This document shows, piece after piece, positions 1 to 8,161 of a DNA stretch of 14,197 nucleotides. Under the pieces are notes generated by a model. It worked only from the letters and a program-made list of their open reading frames with translations. It did no database searches and had not been told where the DNA came from. The DNA is from Armatimonadota bacterium (GTDB lineage: Bacteria > Armatimonadota > Zipacnadia > Zipacnadales > VGFC01): NCBI GenBank assembly GCA_016869015.1, contig VGFB01000027.1, forward strand, positions 1 to 14,197. Reading direction: 5' to 3'. The position numbers and the translations under genes were made by a program. The stretch's first letter is position 1, and each line of letters starts with the position of its first letter.

Positions 1-126
1 CGACCATCTGCCCTGCACAGCCTCCTGCGCCAATGCCCGCGCACCGACCAGCCAGACGCCCAGTGCCGTGAGCGCCCGCGCCAGGAAGCCCCTACGTTCG
101 GCAGTTGCGCCACCTTGTCCGGCCAT
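1..126 (-). CDS. N-terminus of exported protein with Tat-like signal peptide (partial, runs off left edge)
   Basis: Forty-two codons are visible, from an ATG at 126 to the window edge with no stop. The peptide has a twin-arginine stretch, ERRGFLARAL (residues 10-19), then a hydrophobic run TALGVWLVGARALA and a plausible signal peptidase site after ALA-Q (around residue 33). This matches the layout of Tat or Sec signal peptides, so the product is probably exported. An in-frame ATG five codons upstream (at 141) is an alternative start, and the G-run between the two could act as ribosome binding site for the downstream ATG. The mature domain lies outside the window, so function is unknown. It has the same orientation as the neighbouring operon but is separated from it by about 570 bp, so it is probably a separate unit. 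Confidence 0.6.
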   Translation of the reverse strand, partial: MAGQGGATAERRGFLARALTALGVWLVGARALAQEAVQGRWS

Positions 127-141
127 CTGTCTGCCCCCCAT

Positions 142-708
142 CGCTGACCCGCGAGTTGGGGTTCCCCGATCCCAATCGGGTGCCCGGGTTGGTGGCCGGG
201 CTGTCGGCCACTGGAGGCGGCACTTCGCTGGGGGAACTGCAGGAGCCTGCTCGCCCCCCACCCGACTGAGTACACCAGCTCCCTGCAGGAGCGCCCCCTG
301 GCGCTCTACAACCGCCCCCGGCCACAGAAGTGAGGCCAACCCCTACCTTGGGTGCGGGAGTGCGTTCCCGGGCGCTCAGAGGGCCCGCTGTGCTTGCGAG
401 AGCGCTCCCCACACACGTTGGCGCGGGTTGGCGCGGAGCTGGGGGCGGGGGCAGTCGGCGGCAACGCCACCCTCCACTCGCGGATCGTGTGCACGGAGCG
501 CGCTTCGCGCGGCATTCCCCAACGGCAGAGGAGTATGGATCGAGGTGCGGGCCACCAAGTGGGGTCAACCCCTGCGCGGAAGTGGGGAGGCGGTTGGTGG
601 CCCGCTACGGTTGGGGTTGGCTCGGCTATCCCGCCATTCTGCGGGGTGACACGCAAACAGCGAGGCTGGAGCGGGAACGGCGGTTGGCCCTTCCCGGGTA
701 ACCCATGC
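142..708. other. Gene-free region with hairpin and imperfect repeats
   Basis: I see no convincing gene. Open frames exist on both strands but they are Pro/Arg/Gly/Ala-rich, mutually overlapping and lack recognisable motifs. A perfect hairpin CCCGAT-CCCA-ATCGGG lies at 165-180. A 9-bp inverted repeat GCCAACCCC/GGGGTTGGC lies at 335-343 and 613-621. A near-identical pair of short repeats is described separately. The region lies downstream of the defence operon and should hold its transcription end, but I see no hairpin followed by a T run. Confidence 0.5.
321..573. repeat. Imperfect direct repeat pair, about 23 bp (321-344 and 551-573)
   Basis: Both copies begin GCCAC and then read AAGTGAGGCCAACCCCT (first) and AAGTGGGGTCAACCCCT (second), differing at two positions in this 17-bp core. 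A weaker relative, starting CACCAAGGTGGGGTC, occurs at about 8041 in the other gene-free stretch. This suggests a small intergenic repeat family, but the number of copies is too low to be sure. Confidence 0.4.
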
Positions 709-1737
709 CTAGGTGGCCGCGAAGACCGCCTTGATCTTCTCAGAGATGGTCGCCGACTCCACGGCCCGCCACCGCCCGATGTTGGTCTCCCGCCTGCCCA
801 TGAGGCCGGTCTCGCGCAGGGCCTGCACGAGCTTCGTCCCGCTGCGCCGAGGCCGCGTGTCCGGTGAGCGTCGGAAGGCGACCAGGTACGGGCCGTCGGG
901 CGCAGACGGCAGAATGCGTTTGCTCATGATGATGTTAAGGGTCACTGGCTGGGAGACCAGGCATCGGTCCTCCAATACCAGCAGGTCGCCGGCCGTGACT
1001 TGGGCGTGTTCTTTCTCTGTCAACCCAGCCGCGATCTCGAAGCCCTTCTCAGACCAATCCGTATGCCGCTCTACGGCGTCCACCGTCGCTTGGGACACCT
1101 CTCCCTCGACGAAGTACGTTATGACTCTCTCCGACCGCAACCGCGGTAGAGGCGGTTCAGGACCGATGTCCGGAGGGGTCTCGATGGCTCCGCGTTCGTC
1201 CCTCCGACCCTCGTAGGCTTCCCGGTACGTGGTGACCAACTCACGGCGGAGGGGCAGAGCACTAGCGAAGTCCTCGTCGAACGAGTTCAGCACTTCCCTG
1301 AAGATGGGCAGCGACCTCGCGTGGTCGAGACGCACCGTTGCCTCGCTGCTCCCAGCGAGCAGCGACCTCGTCAGGTTCGCTGACCCAATGTATGCGCGCC
1401 AAGGGTGCCCAGCTTCTGCGTGAAAGAGGTACATCTTCTTGTGGTACGGCACGGAAGCCGGCATCACCCGACAGGCGAAGACGTCGTCAGCGTACCGTTC
1501 CGCGATGGAGCACAACGCCTCCAGAGCTGAGGGCTCGGTGAAGGACAGGTAGACTCCGGTCAGGACCCGCGCCCTCCCTCCACGCTCCATGAACTCCACG
1601 AGCGACGCCTCGATCTCGTCCAGCCCGGCTCGCGAGACGAAGGCAACACCGATCGCGGCTCTGCTGAACTCCGCCAGGGAGAGCTCGAGCTCGTCCGCCA
1701 TGGTGGCGACTGCGTTGTCGACGAGACCGGCTCGCAT
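709..1737 (-). CDS. Phospholipase D-type nuclease-like protein, last gene of the defence operon
   Basis: 342 aa. The N-terminal half resembles PLD-superfamily nucleases: a Rossmann-like start with GGRARVLTGVYL (53-64) and one HKD-type motif, YHKKMYLF with H99 and K101, followed by IGSANLT with G118, S119 and N121. The Asp that usually follows HxK is not at its expected place. Only one HKD motif is present, so an active enzyme would have to dimerise, as in the BfiI/NgoFVII type of restriction nuclease; membership of that family is inference. The C-terminal 150 residues are basic and unassigned and may bind DNA. The ATG at 1737 has GGGAGGAG about 6 to 8 nt upstream. It starts 48 bp after the preceding gene, and its stop is TAG. 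DISARM also carries a PLD protein (DrmC), which supports a defence role. Nuclease activity is likely but not certain. Confidence 0.75.
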   Translation of the reverse strand: MRAGLVDNAVATMADELELSLAEFSRAAIGVAFVSRAGLDEIEASLVEFMERGGRARVLTGVYLSFTEPSALEALCSIAERYADDVFACRVMPASVPYHKKMYLFHAEAGHPWRAYIGSANLTRSLLAGSSEATVRLDHARSLPIFREVLNSFDEDFASALPLRRELVTTYREAYEGRRDERGAIETPPDIGPEPPLPRLRSERVITYFVEGEVSQATVDAVERHTDWSEKGFEIAAGLTEKEHAQVTAGDLLVLEDRCLVSQPVTLNIIMSKRILPSAPDGPYLVAFRRSPDTRPRRSGTKLVQALRETGLMGRRETNIGRWRAVESATISEKIKAVFAAT

Positions 1738-1785
1738 CGTCTGCTCCTCCCTGGGTTGGCTTCTACGCGGGTTCGGCCTTGGGCC

Positions 1786-2952
1786 CTAACGTCCCCGGCA
1801 CATCGCCCATCCCATCGGCACGACCCTCACCGCGTACCTGACCTTGGGTGCCTGCAGCTGCTGCATGGCGGCATCGGTTGACTGGGCGAGGGCGGCCGTC
1901 TCCTGCAGCAGTCGCCGCAGCTGCTCGTCCCCGCCGAGGAGGACTGACGACTCCCGCAACCACTCGGGGGTACCCATCCCCGCCGGCTCCGCCAGGCCGA
2001 AGGCCCTGGCGACTCGCGAGAGAGCCTCGGGGGCCCGAGATGTCGCGAAGTCGACCAGTCGAGCCCGTTCCCGGGCGGCGTTGCCGGGCTGTTCCAGGGC
2101 CGCTCGGGTGGCGTACAGCGTGAGTTGCGAGAGCCATCGGCACTGAGCGCCGGCCAGATAGCGCTCGACCCATCCCACTACCTTCGGCTTCTTCGTCCTT
2201 GCTTCAACTGCGGTTGTGCCGACCCTGACCGCCGAACCCGCGATGCGGAGTGGGTTCAGTGTGGATCGCCCACGAGCGGGTGTCCGGCGTCGGGCGAGCG
2301 ACGGCAGCCGCTTGCCCCACGCCATCTCCTCAAACCGAATGGACTCCTCACATGCCTCCTCGAGATGCGGGAGTGCGCTGGTGAGCTCGCGACGACACTG
2401 GTCGAGGTCGCCGCAGTCTAGGGCAGACCTGACGGCGTTGATGCTGCCGAACACCCTCGCCTTGCGCCCGATCTCCAGCTCGGCGGCGATCTGGTCTATC
2501 TTGTCGCGCAACGCGTCCAGGCGGCGGGCGATGCCCCATAGCTGGAGCTGAATGGTCGCGGTCGCGACAGTCAGAGACAGGTTGGCCAGCAGGACACCGC
2601 CATCGCCAGCGGCCTTCAGTGCACCATGGCCGACAATCCTCCCGGTGGTCTGGCTTCGCACAAGGGCCGACCCCGCATCCTGGGCGTATCGACCGGCATC
2701 CACCCCCGCTTGCAGGGCCGGCGACAAGGTCACTTGGTAGAGTTCACGGCCTGAGGTGACAGCACGGGAGATACCCGGCCAGAGCAGTCCGAGCTGGCTG
2801 AGGGCGGACGCCCCCAGAGCGAGGTCAGCGGGTCGCACTGACCTCTCGATGTCGGCGTCTGGGACGATCGAGGCGGTGGTCACTTCGAGGGGAACAAGGG
2901 TGACCGTCTTGCCCTTCGCCAGAGCCTTGCTGCCAGGGGACGATCTCGCCAT
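1786..2952 (-). CDS. Unrecognised 388-aa protein of the defence operon with a hydrophobic segment
   Basis: I do not recognise the family. Residues 119-140 form a hydrophobic stretch (GVLLANLSLTVATATIQLQL), followed directly by an amphipathic helix, RRLDALRDKIDQIAAELEIG (143-162), that looks like a coiled coil. Residues around 210-250 are strongly basic (RRRTPARGRS). The rest appears helical. One membrane-inserting helix next to a coiled coil is compatible with a membrane-associated or pore-type effector, or with a scaffold; this is inference. The ATG at 2952 has GAGGAGG 9 nt upstream. The gene lies 31 bp after the nuclease gene and 48 bp before the PLD gene, all on one strand, so it is almost certainly co-transcribed and part of the same system. 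It ends in TAG. Confidence 0.7.
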   Translation of the reverse strand: MARSSPGSKALAKGKTVTLVPLEVTTASIVPDADIERSVRPADLALGASALSQLGLLWPGISRAVTSGRELYQVTLSPALQAGVDAGRYAQDAGSALVRSQTTGRIVGHGALKAAGDGGVLLANLSLTVATATIQLQLWGIARRLDALRDKIDQIAAELEIGRKARVFGSINAVRSALDCGDLDQCRRELTSALPHLEEACEESIRFEEMAWGKRLPSLARRRTPARGRSTLNPLRIAGSAVRVGTTAVEARTKKPKVVGWVERYLAGAQCRWLSQLTLYATRAALEQPGNAARERARLVDFATSRAPEALSRVARAFGLAEPAGMGTPEWLRESSVLLGGDEQLRRLLQETAALAQSTDAAMQQLQAPKVRYAVRVVPMGWAMCRGR

Positions 2953-2983
2953 CCTGGGCTTCCTCCTCGGCTGCTCCGTGGCC

Positions 2984-4873
2984 CTACGGCGACAGCCCTA
3001 CCCGAAGCAACTTCTCCACATACGCGGCGTCGTCCTGGAAGACGACGTTGCGCTGCGCCAGGCTCACCTTGTTGAGCCCCTGGCCCCAGAAGGGCACGTT
3101 CTCGGGGGCGGTGGTTGCGACGATGCAGGAGTTGAGCGTCAGGCCTGGATCGCCGATGCGCTCCTCGATGCCCTTCACGGTCTCGCAGAATCGGATCTTG
3201 GGGTCGTCGAGCCCCTGAACGTTGCGAAGTCCCTTGGGATCGACGAAGGTCACGAACTGGCGCTCGCCTGTCAGCAGCCACAGGACGAAGTCGGGGTGGA
3301 AGTTGCCGGCCTCGAAGAAGCCGATGCCCCGGCCCCGGCTCTGATTGCGCAGCACGTACAGCTCCTTGTCGGCGAAGAACTCCGCGTGTCCTCGGTAGTA
3401 GTCCCTGAGGTGCAGGACGAAGTCCCGCTCGCCGTCATTGAGCGATACCGGCGAGACCTCGACGCCGTCGTACCGAATGTAGAGCAGCGGGTGGTAGAGG
3501 TGACGGTCGAAGACGAGGGCGTGCAGGTGGCCCCAGGAGACCTCCTTCAGCTCGCCCGCCTCGATGGCGTCCTTCAGGTCCCGGAGCTTCTGCGCGACCT
3601 CCTCCAGCGACTTGTCGATGAGCACCCGGTACTGCTCGACGAAGTTGGGGTCATCCGGCGTCAGCTCGCGCGCTTCGAGGTGCTCGGCTTCCCGCGCCGC
3701 CTTCTCCCGCTTGTAGTAGCGGTCGCAGTACTTGCGCAGCAGCGCGCTCGCGATCTCCTGCCAGCGCCGCACCTTGCCGAGGTACTGCTCGACCCGGGGC
3801 GCGGTCTCGCTCTCTATGTCGTCGAGGTGGACGACCTCGTTCTTGATGTAGAAGTCCAGTTCCCGCCGCAGGAACCCGCCGAGGTCCTTGTGGATGAAGT
3901 AGTCGAAGGTGTTCCGCGCCGTGTACTGGCTCAGATGCCTGTCCAGCAGCGTGCGGTTCGGGTTCTTCTCGGTGGGCTGACCCGTCCGCAGACCGTTGAC
4001 CCAGGCTTTGGCCGCTGGAGCCGTCAGGACCGCCTCCGCCGTCGCTTCATTGATGGCCGCTTGCTTGCGCTTCTGCGGATCAGGCAGATAGACGAACCGC
4101 ACGACCAGGTCGCCGTCCACTTCCTCGACGGCGGGGCCATGGAATGAGGGGGGCACAGCTCGGTCAGCCTCGTCCTCCTGCTCCTCCTCGTCTCCGAGGC
4201 CGAACAGGATGTCGGCGTCCGTGCCGTCCGGGTCCTCCTCCGCCTGGCCCCCTGTCTCCTCGTCCCAGAGCGTGAACCGACGGTCCTTGCTGTCGGCCGG
4301 CTTCGTGTTGTCGCGCGCCGACGCCGCCTCGACAATGCGGAAGTGGACCTGGCGACCGTCGGGCAGGCGGAAGGTGTAGTTGCGGAAGCTCTCCGAGGAC
4401 TTCACGTAGTACTGGTCGTGGTTGGCCCAGTGGAGCTTGACCTCCTCAGCCTCGTAGGGGATCGCGTAGACGCCCTCCTCATACCGGCGGAGGCTGATGA
4501 AGTCCCCCTCGCTGTAGTACCGGCGGAAGAAGCCGAAGAGGTCGGAGAAGACTTCATCCTCCAGCTGAGCGAGGTCCTGTGCCGCGCCGACTTTGGCCTT
4601 CAGCTCCTGAACCTTGGGGCTGGAGTCGGGATCGACGCCGAGTTCCTGCGCCTGCTTGATGGCCTCGTGCAGCTCGACCTGTCCGGCCTGCGAGGCGGAC
4701 GCCTGGTACTCCGCCAGGGCCTGCCTGACCTGGGGCAGCAGGTCCTGATCCAGGAAGCGGCTGATCTCGTCCCGCTTCTGGTTCATGATCCGGTAGATGC
4801 CGAAGTCCAGGTCCGCCTGGTCGAACTGGAACAGCTCGGCCAGCAGCCCCCGGAGCTTCTCGTAGTTCGTCAT
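2984..4873 (-). CDS. Mod-like N-terminal domain with C-terminal PD-(D/E)xK-type nuclease, no methylase motifs
   Basis: 629 aa from the ATG at 4873, which has GGAGGGG 7 to 8 nt upstream. The start MTNYEKLRGLLAELFQF and the block DYFIHKDLGGFLRRELDFYI resemble the N-terminal regions of large Mod-like DNA methyltransferases that pair with SNF2 helicases. No methyltransferase signature (DPPY, NPPF or similar) is present. The C-terminus has GNFHPDFVLW (P527, D528) and FVDPKGL (D545, K547), which fits a PD-(D/E)xK nuclease core. A charged region, rich in Glu and Asp, lies near residues 200-235. The gene starts 25 bp after the helicase gene and ends in TAG 31 bp before the next. A longer open frame continues upstream to 5215 but overlaps the helicase coiled coil and looks artefactual. 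The nuclease call rests on motif and context; that a methylase domain was lost is inference from remembered relatives. Confidence 0.75.
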   Translation of the reverse strand: MTNYEKLRGLLAELFQFDQADLDFGIYRIMNQKRDEISRFLDQDLLPQVRQALAEYQASASQAGQVELHEAIKQAQELGVDPDSSPKVQELKAKVGAAQDLAQLEDEVFSDLFGFFRRYYSEGDFISLRRYEEGVYAIPYEAEEVKLHWANHDQYYVKSSESFRNYTFRLPDGRQVHFRIVEAASARDNTKPADSKDRRFTLWDEETGGQAEEDPDGTDADILFGLGDEEEQEDEADRAVPPSFHGPAVEEVDGDLVVRFVYLPDPQKRKQAAINEATAEAVLTAPAAKAWVNGLRTGQPTEKNPNRTLLDRHLSQYTARNTFDYFIHKDLGGFLRRELDFYIKNEVVHLDDIESETAPRVEQYLGKVRRWQEIASALLRKYCDRYYKREKAAREAEHLEARELTPDDPNFVEQYRVLIDKSLEEVAQKLRDLKDAIEAGELKEVSWGHLHALVFDRHLYHPLLYIRYDGVEVSPVSLNDGERDFVLHLRDYYRGHAEFFADKELYVLRNQSRGRGIGFFEAGNFHPDFVLWLLTGERQFVTFVDPKGLRNVQGLDDPKIRFCETVKGIEERIGDPGLTLNSCIVATTAPENVPFWGQGLNKVSLAQRNVVFQDDAAYVEKLLRVGLSP

Positions 4874-4898
4874 GGTGCGTCCCCTCCGCGCCTCGGCG

Positions 4899-5771
4899 TC
4901 AGACCACGGCCCACGCGATGGTGAAGAGCGTCTCGGCCTCGCTGCGCTGCTGCATCCTTCGTTCCAGGCCGGCAATGAGCTGGTCGCGCTTCTCGATGAT
5001 CTCGTCTTCCACGTCGAAGATGCGCTGCCGTTGGCGCCGCTGCTTCTTCTGCAGGTCCCTGATCTTCGTCTGTATCCCCAGTTCGTCCTGGGTCGTCTCC
5101 ACCTGCCGGGCCTGGCGTTGAAGGTCTCTGATCTGGGCCTTGGTGTCGGCCAGTTCCTTCTCGGCAGCCAGGACCATGTCCTCCGCCCAGCGTTCCAGCC
5201 GCTCGCGCTCCTCACGGAAGAAGCGGCTGTTTGCCTCCATCGACCGGTTCAGGGCGGCCCGCCGGTGCTTCTCGGCGTTCCGGTCCAGCAGACCACGTAG
5301 GTCGTCAGCCGAGGCTGGAGCCGGGCCTGCCCGCCCGTCACAACGGAACAGCCGCTCACAGGTCTCCTGGTCTACGGGATGGCCGTCGCTGTCCACGGCT
5401 GAGAACAGCAGATGCTCCTCTTCCTCGAAGGAGTGGATCGTGAGGTGCTGGAGGGTGAGCCATCCAGCCTTCCCCCGAAGTTCCTCGACCGCGGCGAGGC
5501 GTGTAGGGTGACTCGACACATCGAACGTGACGCAGGCCACCGGCGTGTCGAGCCGCTTGCCCGTCTCGATCACGTGCTCGCCAAGAGGGTGTGACAGGCG
5601 GTACAGGAACTCGCCGGCGACGTTCTGCCGCTCCTTTGAGATGAGGCGGTACCGACCGGCGCGGACATCGGGCAGCGGCGGGCTGTGCAAGACGAAGCTG
5701 AGGTCGGTGTCGCGGAAGTCCGCGCACCCCGCCAGCATGTAGCGGGTGAGCGCCCAGAACATCCGCCCCAA
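4899..5771 (-). CDS. SNF2-type helicase, C-terminal fragment with coiled coil
   Basis: 290 aa, the third in-frame piece of a helicase gene that would run from 7769 to 4899 (about 956 residues). It is in the same frame as the two pieces upstream and begins just after a TAA at 5804-5802. The sense codons directly after the TAA (LEDARQQLDRLGRMFW) read like a natural continuation of the preceding ARLRL, so the true protein probably did not start here; the TTG at 5771 has no clear ribosome binding site. Residues 1-150 are a mixed domain with several short strands. Residues 165-275 are a long charged coiled coil. The fragment ends in TGA, 25 bp before the nuclease gene. The coiled coil may be the contact to partner subunits (inference). 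Confidence 0.7.
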   Translation of the reverse strand: MGRMFWALTRYMLAGCADFRDTDLSFVLHSPPLPDVRAGRYRLISKERQNVAGEFLYRLSHPLGEHVIETGKRLDTPVACVTFDVSSHPTRLAAVEELRGKAGWLTLQHLTIHSFEEEEHLLFSAVDSDGHPVDQETCERLFRCDGRAGPAPASADDLRGLLDRNAEKHRRAALNRSMEANSRFFREERERLERWAEDMVLAAEKELADTKAQIRDLQRQARQVETTQDELGIQTKIRDLQKKQRRQRQRIFDVEDEIIEKRDQLIAGLERRMQQRSEAETLFTIAWAVV

Positions 5772-5801
5772 CCGGTCCAGCTGCTGGCGGGCGTCCTCCA
5801 G

Positions 5802-7139
5802 TTACAGCCGCAAGCGGGCGTGTACGTCCTCGTCGAAGTACTCCAGGAGGAGCTGACGGGTCTCTCTCATCCGGGCAGAGATGCGCTCGTCCAACTCGGT
5901 GCGGAGAGCCAGGAAGGCGGCCTCGATCTCCTCGGGTGTGCGGCACTCCTGGTAGATGGCGAGGATGCGCTTCTCGAAGTCGACGCCGGACTCGATGGTG
6001 CCCAGGACCTCGTCAGAAGCTCCGAAGAGCCCGGTGAAGAGACGGAACTTCTCCTCCAACAACTCCAGCACCCGCCGGTCGGCCTCGTTGCGCTCATTCA
6101 GGAAGTTGACCACGACCACGTCATGCTTCTGCCCGTACCGGTGGCAACGCCCGATCCGCTGCTCGATCCGCTGGGGGTTCCACGGAAGGTCGTAGTTGAT
6201 GACCAGGGAGCAGAACTGTAGGTTCACGCCCTCGGCTCCGGCCTCGGTGGCAATCATGATGCTGCCTTCGTCACGGAAGTGGTCGAGGAGCGCGGTGCGC
6301 GTGTCGACCGACCGGAGACCCGTGGCACGGCCCGTCTCGGCGTTTCTCTCCGCCCACCTCTCATGGATGGCGCGAGCCTCCGGCCCCGTGTTGGTGCCGT
6401 TGAACACGACCACCTGACCAGCATGGCCGCTGGCTTCGAGGAAGCCCTTGAGGAAGGCCTGAGTTCGGCGCGATTCGGTGAAGACGAGCGCCTTGCGGGC
6501 CGCACCCATGCGCTCCATCTCGGTGAAGCCGATCGACAGGGCCTGAATGAGCGCCCGTGCCTTGGCGTCCGTGCCGATGCTCCGCGCCCAAGCGATGAAG
6601 CGGTCGAGTTCGGCGATCTCCGCCTGGAGCTTCAGGCGGTCGATCTCCGGGGCGGGAGGCTGCTCGTCCTCCCCTTCGGCCTGCTCCTCCATCCCCTCGT
6701 CGAGGAGGTCCGTCTCCAGTTCCTCCTCGGCGACGATGTCCTCGGCCACGTCCTCGTCCGGCTCTCGGCCCTCGCCCAATCCGACGAGACGCTCCCGAAG
6801 TGCTTCGAGCGTGCCAGCGATGGCGTTGGGCAAAGAGGCCAGTAGCTTGCGGACTACCAGGAGCGTCAGTTGGCGCTGACGCGAGGGGATCGAGTAGGTG
6901 TCCTCACGGAGGAGGAAGTCCGAGATCGCCTCGTAGAAGCGTTGCTCATCGTCGTTCGGCCGGAACGGGCAGGTGACCGGCCGCCGCTCCGTGTACTGGA
7001 TATACTCGACGACCTGCTCCCTCAGCGTGCGCTTGCAGAACGGCCTGAGTCGCGTCCGCAGCTCCTTCAGGTCCGCCTCACCCGCCATGTACTGTGCGCG
7101 GAAGGCGGGGACCTCACCGAAGATGCGGTCGTCGATCAC
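5802..7139 (-). CDS. SNF2-type helicase, middle fragment with C-terminal helicase lobe
   Basis: 445 aa, in frame with the fragments before and after it. It contains the second RecA-like lobe: motif IV region KALVFTESRRTQAFLKGF (217-234), motif V region MIATEAGAEGVNLQ (295-308) followed by VINYDLPWNPQRIEQ, and motif VI RIGRCHRYGQ (328-337). The arrangement is that of SNF2/RapA-like dsDNA translocases. A strongly acidic insert lies at 121-160. It follows a TAG at 7154-7152; the GTG at 7139 is the first start codon after it but has only a weak upstream AGGG, and conserved-looking residues (GLSTVIDDRIFG) straddle it, so it reads as an interrupted gene rather than a designed start. It ends at a TAA (5804-5802). 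Alone, this piece lacks the ATP-binding lobe. Confidence 0.8.
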   Translation of the reverse strand: MIDDRIFGEVPAFRAQYMAGEADLKELRTRLRPFCKRTLREQVVEYIQYTERRPVTCPFRPNDDEQRFYEAISDFLLREDTYSIPSRQRQLTLLVVRKLLASLPNAIAGTLEALRERLVGLGEGREPDEDVAEDIVAEEELETDLLDEGMEEQAEGEDEQPPAPEIDRLKLQAEIAELDRFIAWARSIGTDAKARALIQALSIGFTEMERMGAARKALVFTESRRTQAFLKGFLEASGHAGQVVVFNGTNTGPEARAIHERWAERNAETGRATGLRSVDTRTALLDHFRDEGSIMIATEAGAEGVNLQFCSLVINYDLPWNPQRIEQRIGRCHRYGQKHDVVVVNFLNERNEADRRVLELLEEKFRLFTGLFGASDEVLGTIESGVDFEKRILAIYQECRTPEEIEAAFLALRTELDERISARMRETRQLLLEYFDEDVHARLRL

Positions 7140-7151
7140 GGTCGAGAGACC

Positions 7152-7769
7152 CTACAGCTCCAGCAGTGAGTTCTGGAGGGGGGTCGCCGTCAGGAGGATC
7201 TTGCGCCGGTCCCCCAACGCCCACCTGAGCGCCTGCCCCATCCGGTTGCTCGGGCGATAGGCGTTCCTGAGCTTGTGCGCCTCGTCTACAACGACCAAGT
7301 CCCATTGCGTAGCACGGACCTCTGCGCTCATTCGGCTCGCGAAGTGCATGGAGCAAATGACGACGGCTTCCGTGTCGAAGGGATTCGGGTTGCCGTTCTT
7401 GACGGCCTCGCCGTAGGTGCGCCGGTCGAGGATGACCGTCGGCAGACTGAACTTCTCCTCCAGCTCGGAACTCCATTGCTTCTGGATGGACGCCGGAACC
7501 ACCGCCAGGAGCCGTCGCCGGCGCTCCGCCCAGTACTGGCACATCACGAGCCCGGCCTCGATGGTCTTCCCGAGACCGACTTCGTCGGCCAGGAGCACCC
7601 CCTTGCTGATCGGCGACCGCAGGGCGAACAGGGCGGCGTCGATCTGGTGGGGGTTCAGGTCCACGCAAGCGTCGAAGAGCGATACGGCCAGGGGCTCAAC
7701 GCCCCCTCGGCGATGGTCCCTCCGCACCAACTCGTGAGCGAAGTAGCGGGCATGGTAGGCGGTTGGCAT
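7152..7769 (-). CDS. SNF2-type helicase, N-terminal fragment with ATP-binding lobe; first gene of the defence operon
   Basis: 205 aa from the ATG at 7769, which has GGAG 7 nt upstream. The first residues (MPTAYHARYFAHEL) and DLNPHQIDAALFAL are typical of a large SNF2-helicase family found beside DNA-modification and defence genes. Walker A is ADEVGLGKTIEAG (61-73), the DEAH box is VVVDEAHKLRN (159-169), and motif III is LLTATPLQNS (192-201). The reading frame is closed by TAG four codons later, inside a region that should connect to the second lobe; the next codons continue the same frame into the middle fragment. The expected role is an ATP-driven dsDNA translocase that supports the nucleases encoded downstream. 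I see no strong promoter upstream. As it stands the product is truncated, unless the stop is read through or is a sequence error. Confidence 0.8.
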   Translation of the reverse strand: MPTAYHARYFAHELVRRDHRRGGVEPLAVSLFDACVDLNPHQIDAALFALRSPISKGVLLADEVGLGKTIEAGLVMCQYWAERRRRLLAVVPASIQKQWSSELEEKFSLPTVILDRRTYGEAVKNGNPNPFDTEAVVICSMHFASRMSAEVRATQWDLVVVDEAHKLRNAYRPSNRMGQALRWALGDRRKILLTATPLQNSLLEL

Positions 7770-8161
7770 GGCAGACTCCACACGCGAGCGCGACGCAGGA
7801 CTCGCAGTCACCTGCGCGCTCTGGCCGCAATCCAACCAAGACTACGTCCACTTCCCTGCTTCGGGAAGCCACACCCTCTGCGGGGGCGAGAGGGATGCAA
7901 CGGCCGCCGCGGTGACCGTCGACCGTGCCAACAAGGGCGATGGCGTGGCCTGACCGCGCGATGGCCTTCGAAGACAGGCGCCAGAGCGCCTCCGCAGCCC
8001 CACAAGAAGCCCCCCCTGAGCGCGTAGAAGCCCCTCCGGGCACCAAGGTGGGGTCTCCTACCCCTACCTCCGAGCGTTTCGTCGCGTTCTTGGGCCGTTT
8101 GGGGGGCCTTCATCCGAGGCCGGCGCCCTTCCCGTGGGCGTCGCGGCGGCGCGGGGCTTGC
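7770..8161. other. Gene-free region between the defence operon and the recombinase
   Basis: About 390 bp without a convincing gene. It should hold the promoter of the helicase operon (read leftward) and the end of the recombinase transcript. I see no clear -35/-10 pair. Two perfect inverted repeats are present: CTTCCC-N6-GGGAAG at 7851-7868 and AGGCGC-CAGA-GCGCCT at 7976-7991. The first lies about 80-100 bp upstream of the helicase start and could be an operator. Neither is followed by a T run. Confidence 0.45.

Noticed and set aside
92..708. Several open frames of 116-193 codons on both strands
   Set aside because: Low-complexity, mutually overlapping, no ribosome binding sites or motifs; they follow GC-skewed third positions.
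2756..4147. Long plus-strand open frame of 463 codons
   Set aside because: It is antisense to the 388-aa and nuclease genes; its Val/Leu/Asp-rich protein has no motif, as expected for a high-GC antisense shadow.
4874..5215. Upstream extension of the nuclease frame by 114 codons
   Set aside because: It overlaps the helicase coiled coil in another frame, is Arg/Ser/Trp-rich without motifs, and the ATG at 4873 has a good ribosome binding site and a family-like start.
4899..7769. Recoding of TAG to an amino acid as explanation for the broken helicase
   Set aside because: TAG ends at least three intact genes of the same operon with the next gene starting immediately after or the reading becoming nonsense, and the second break is TAA.
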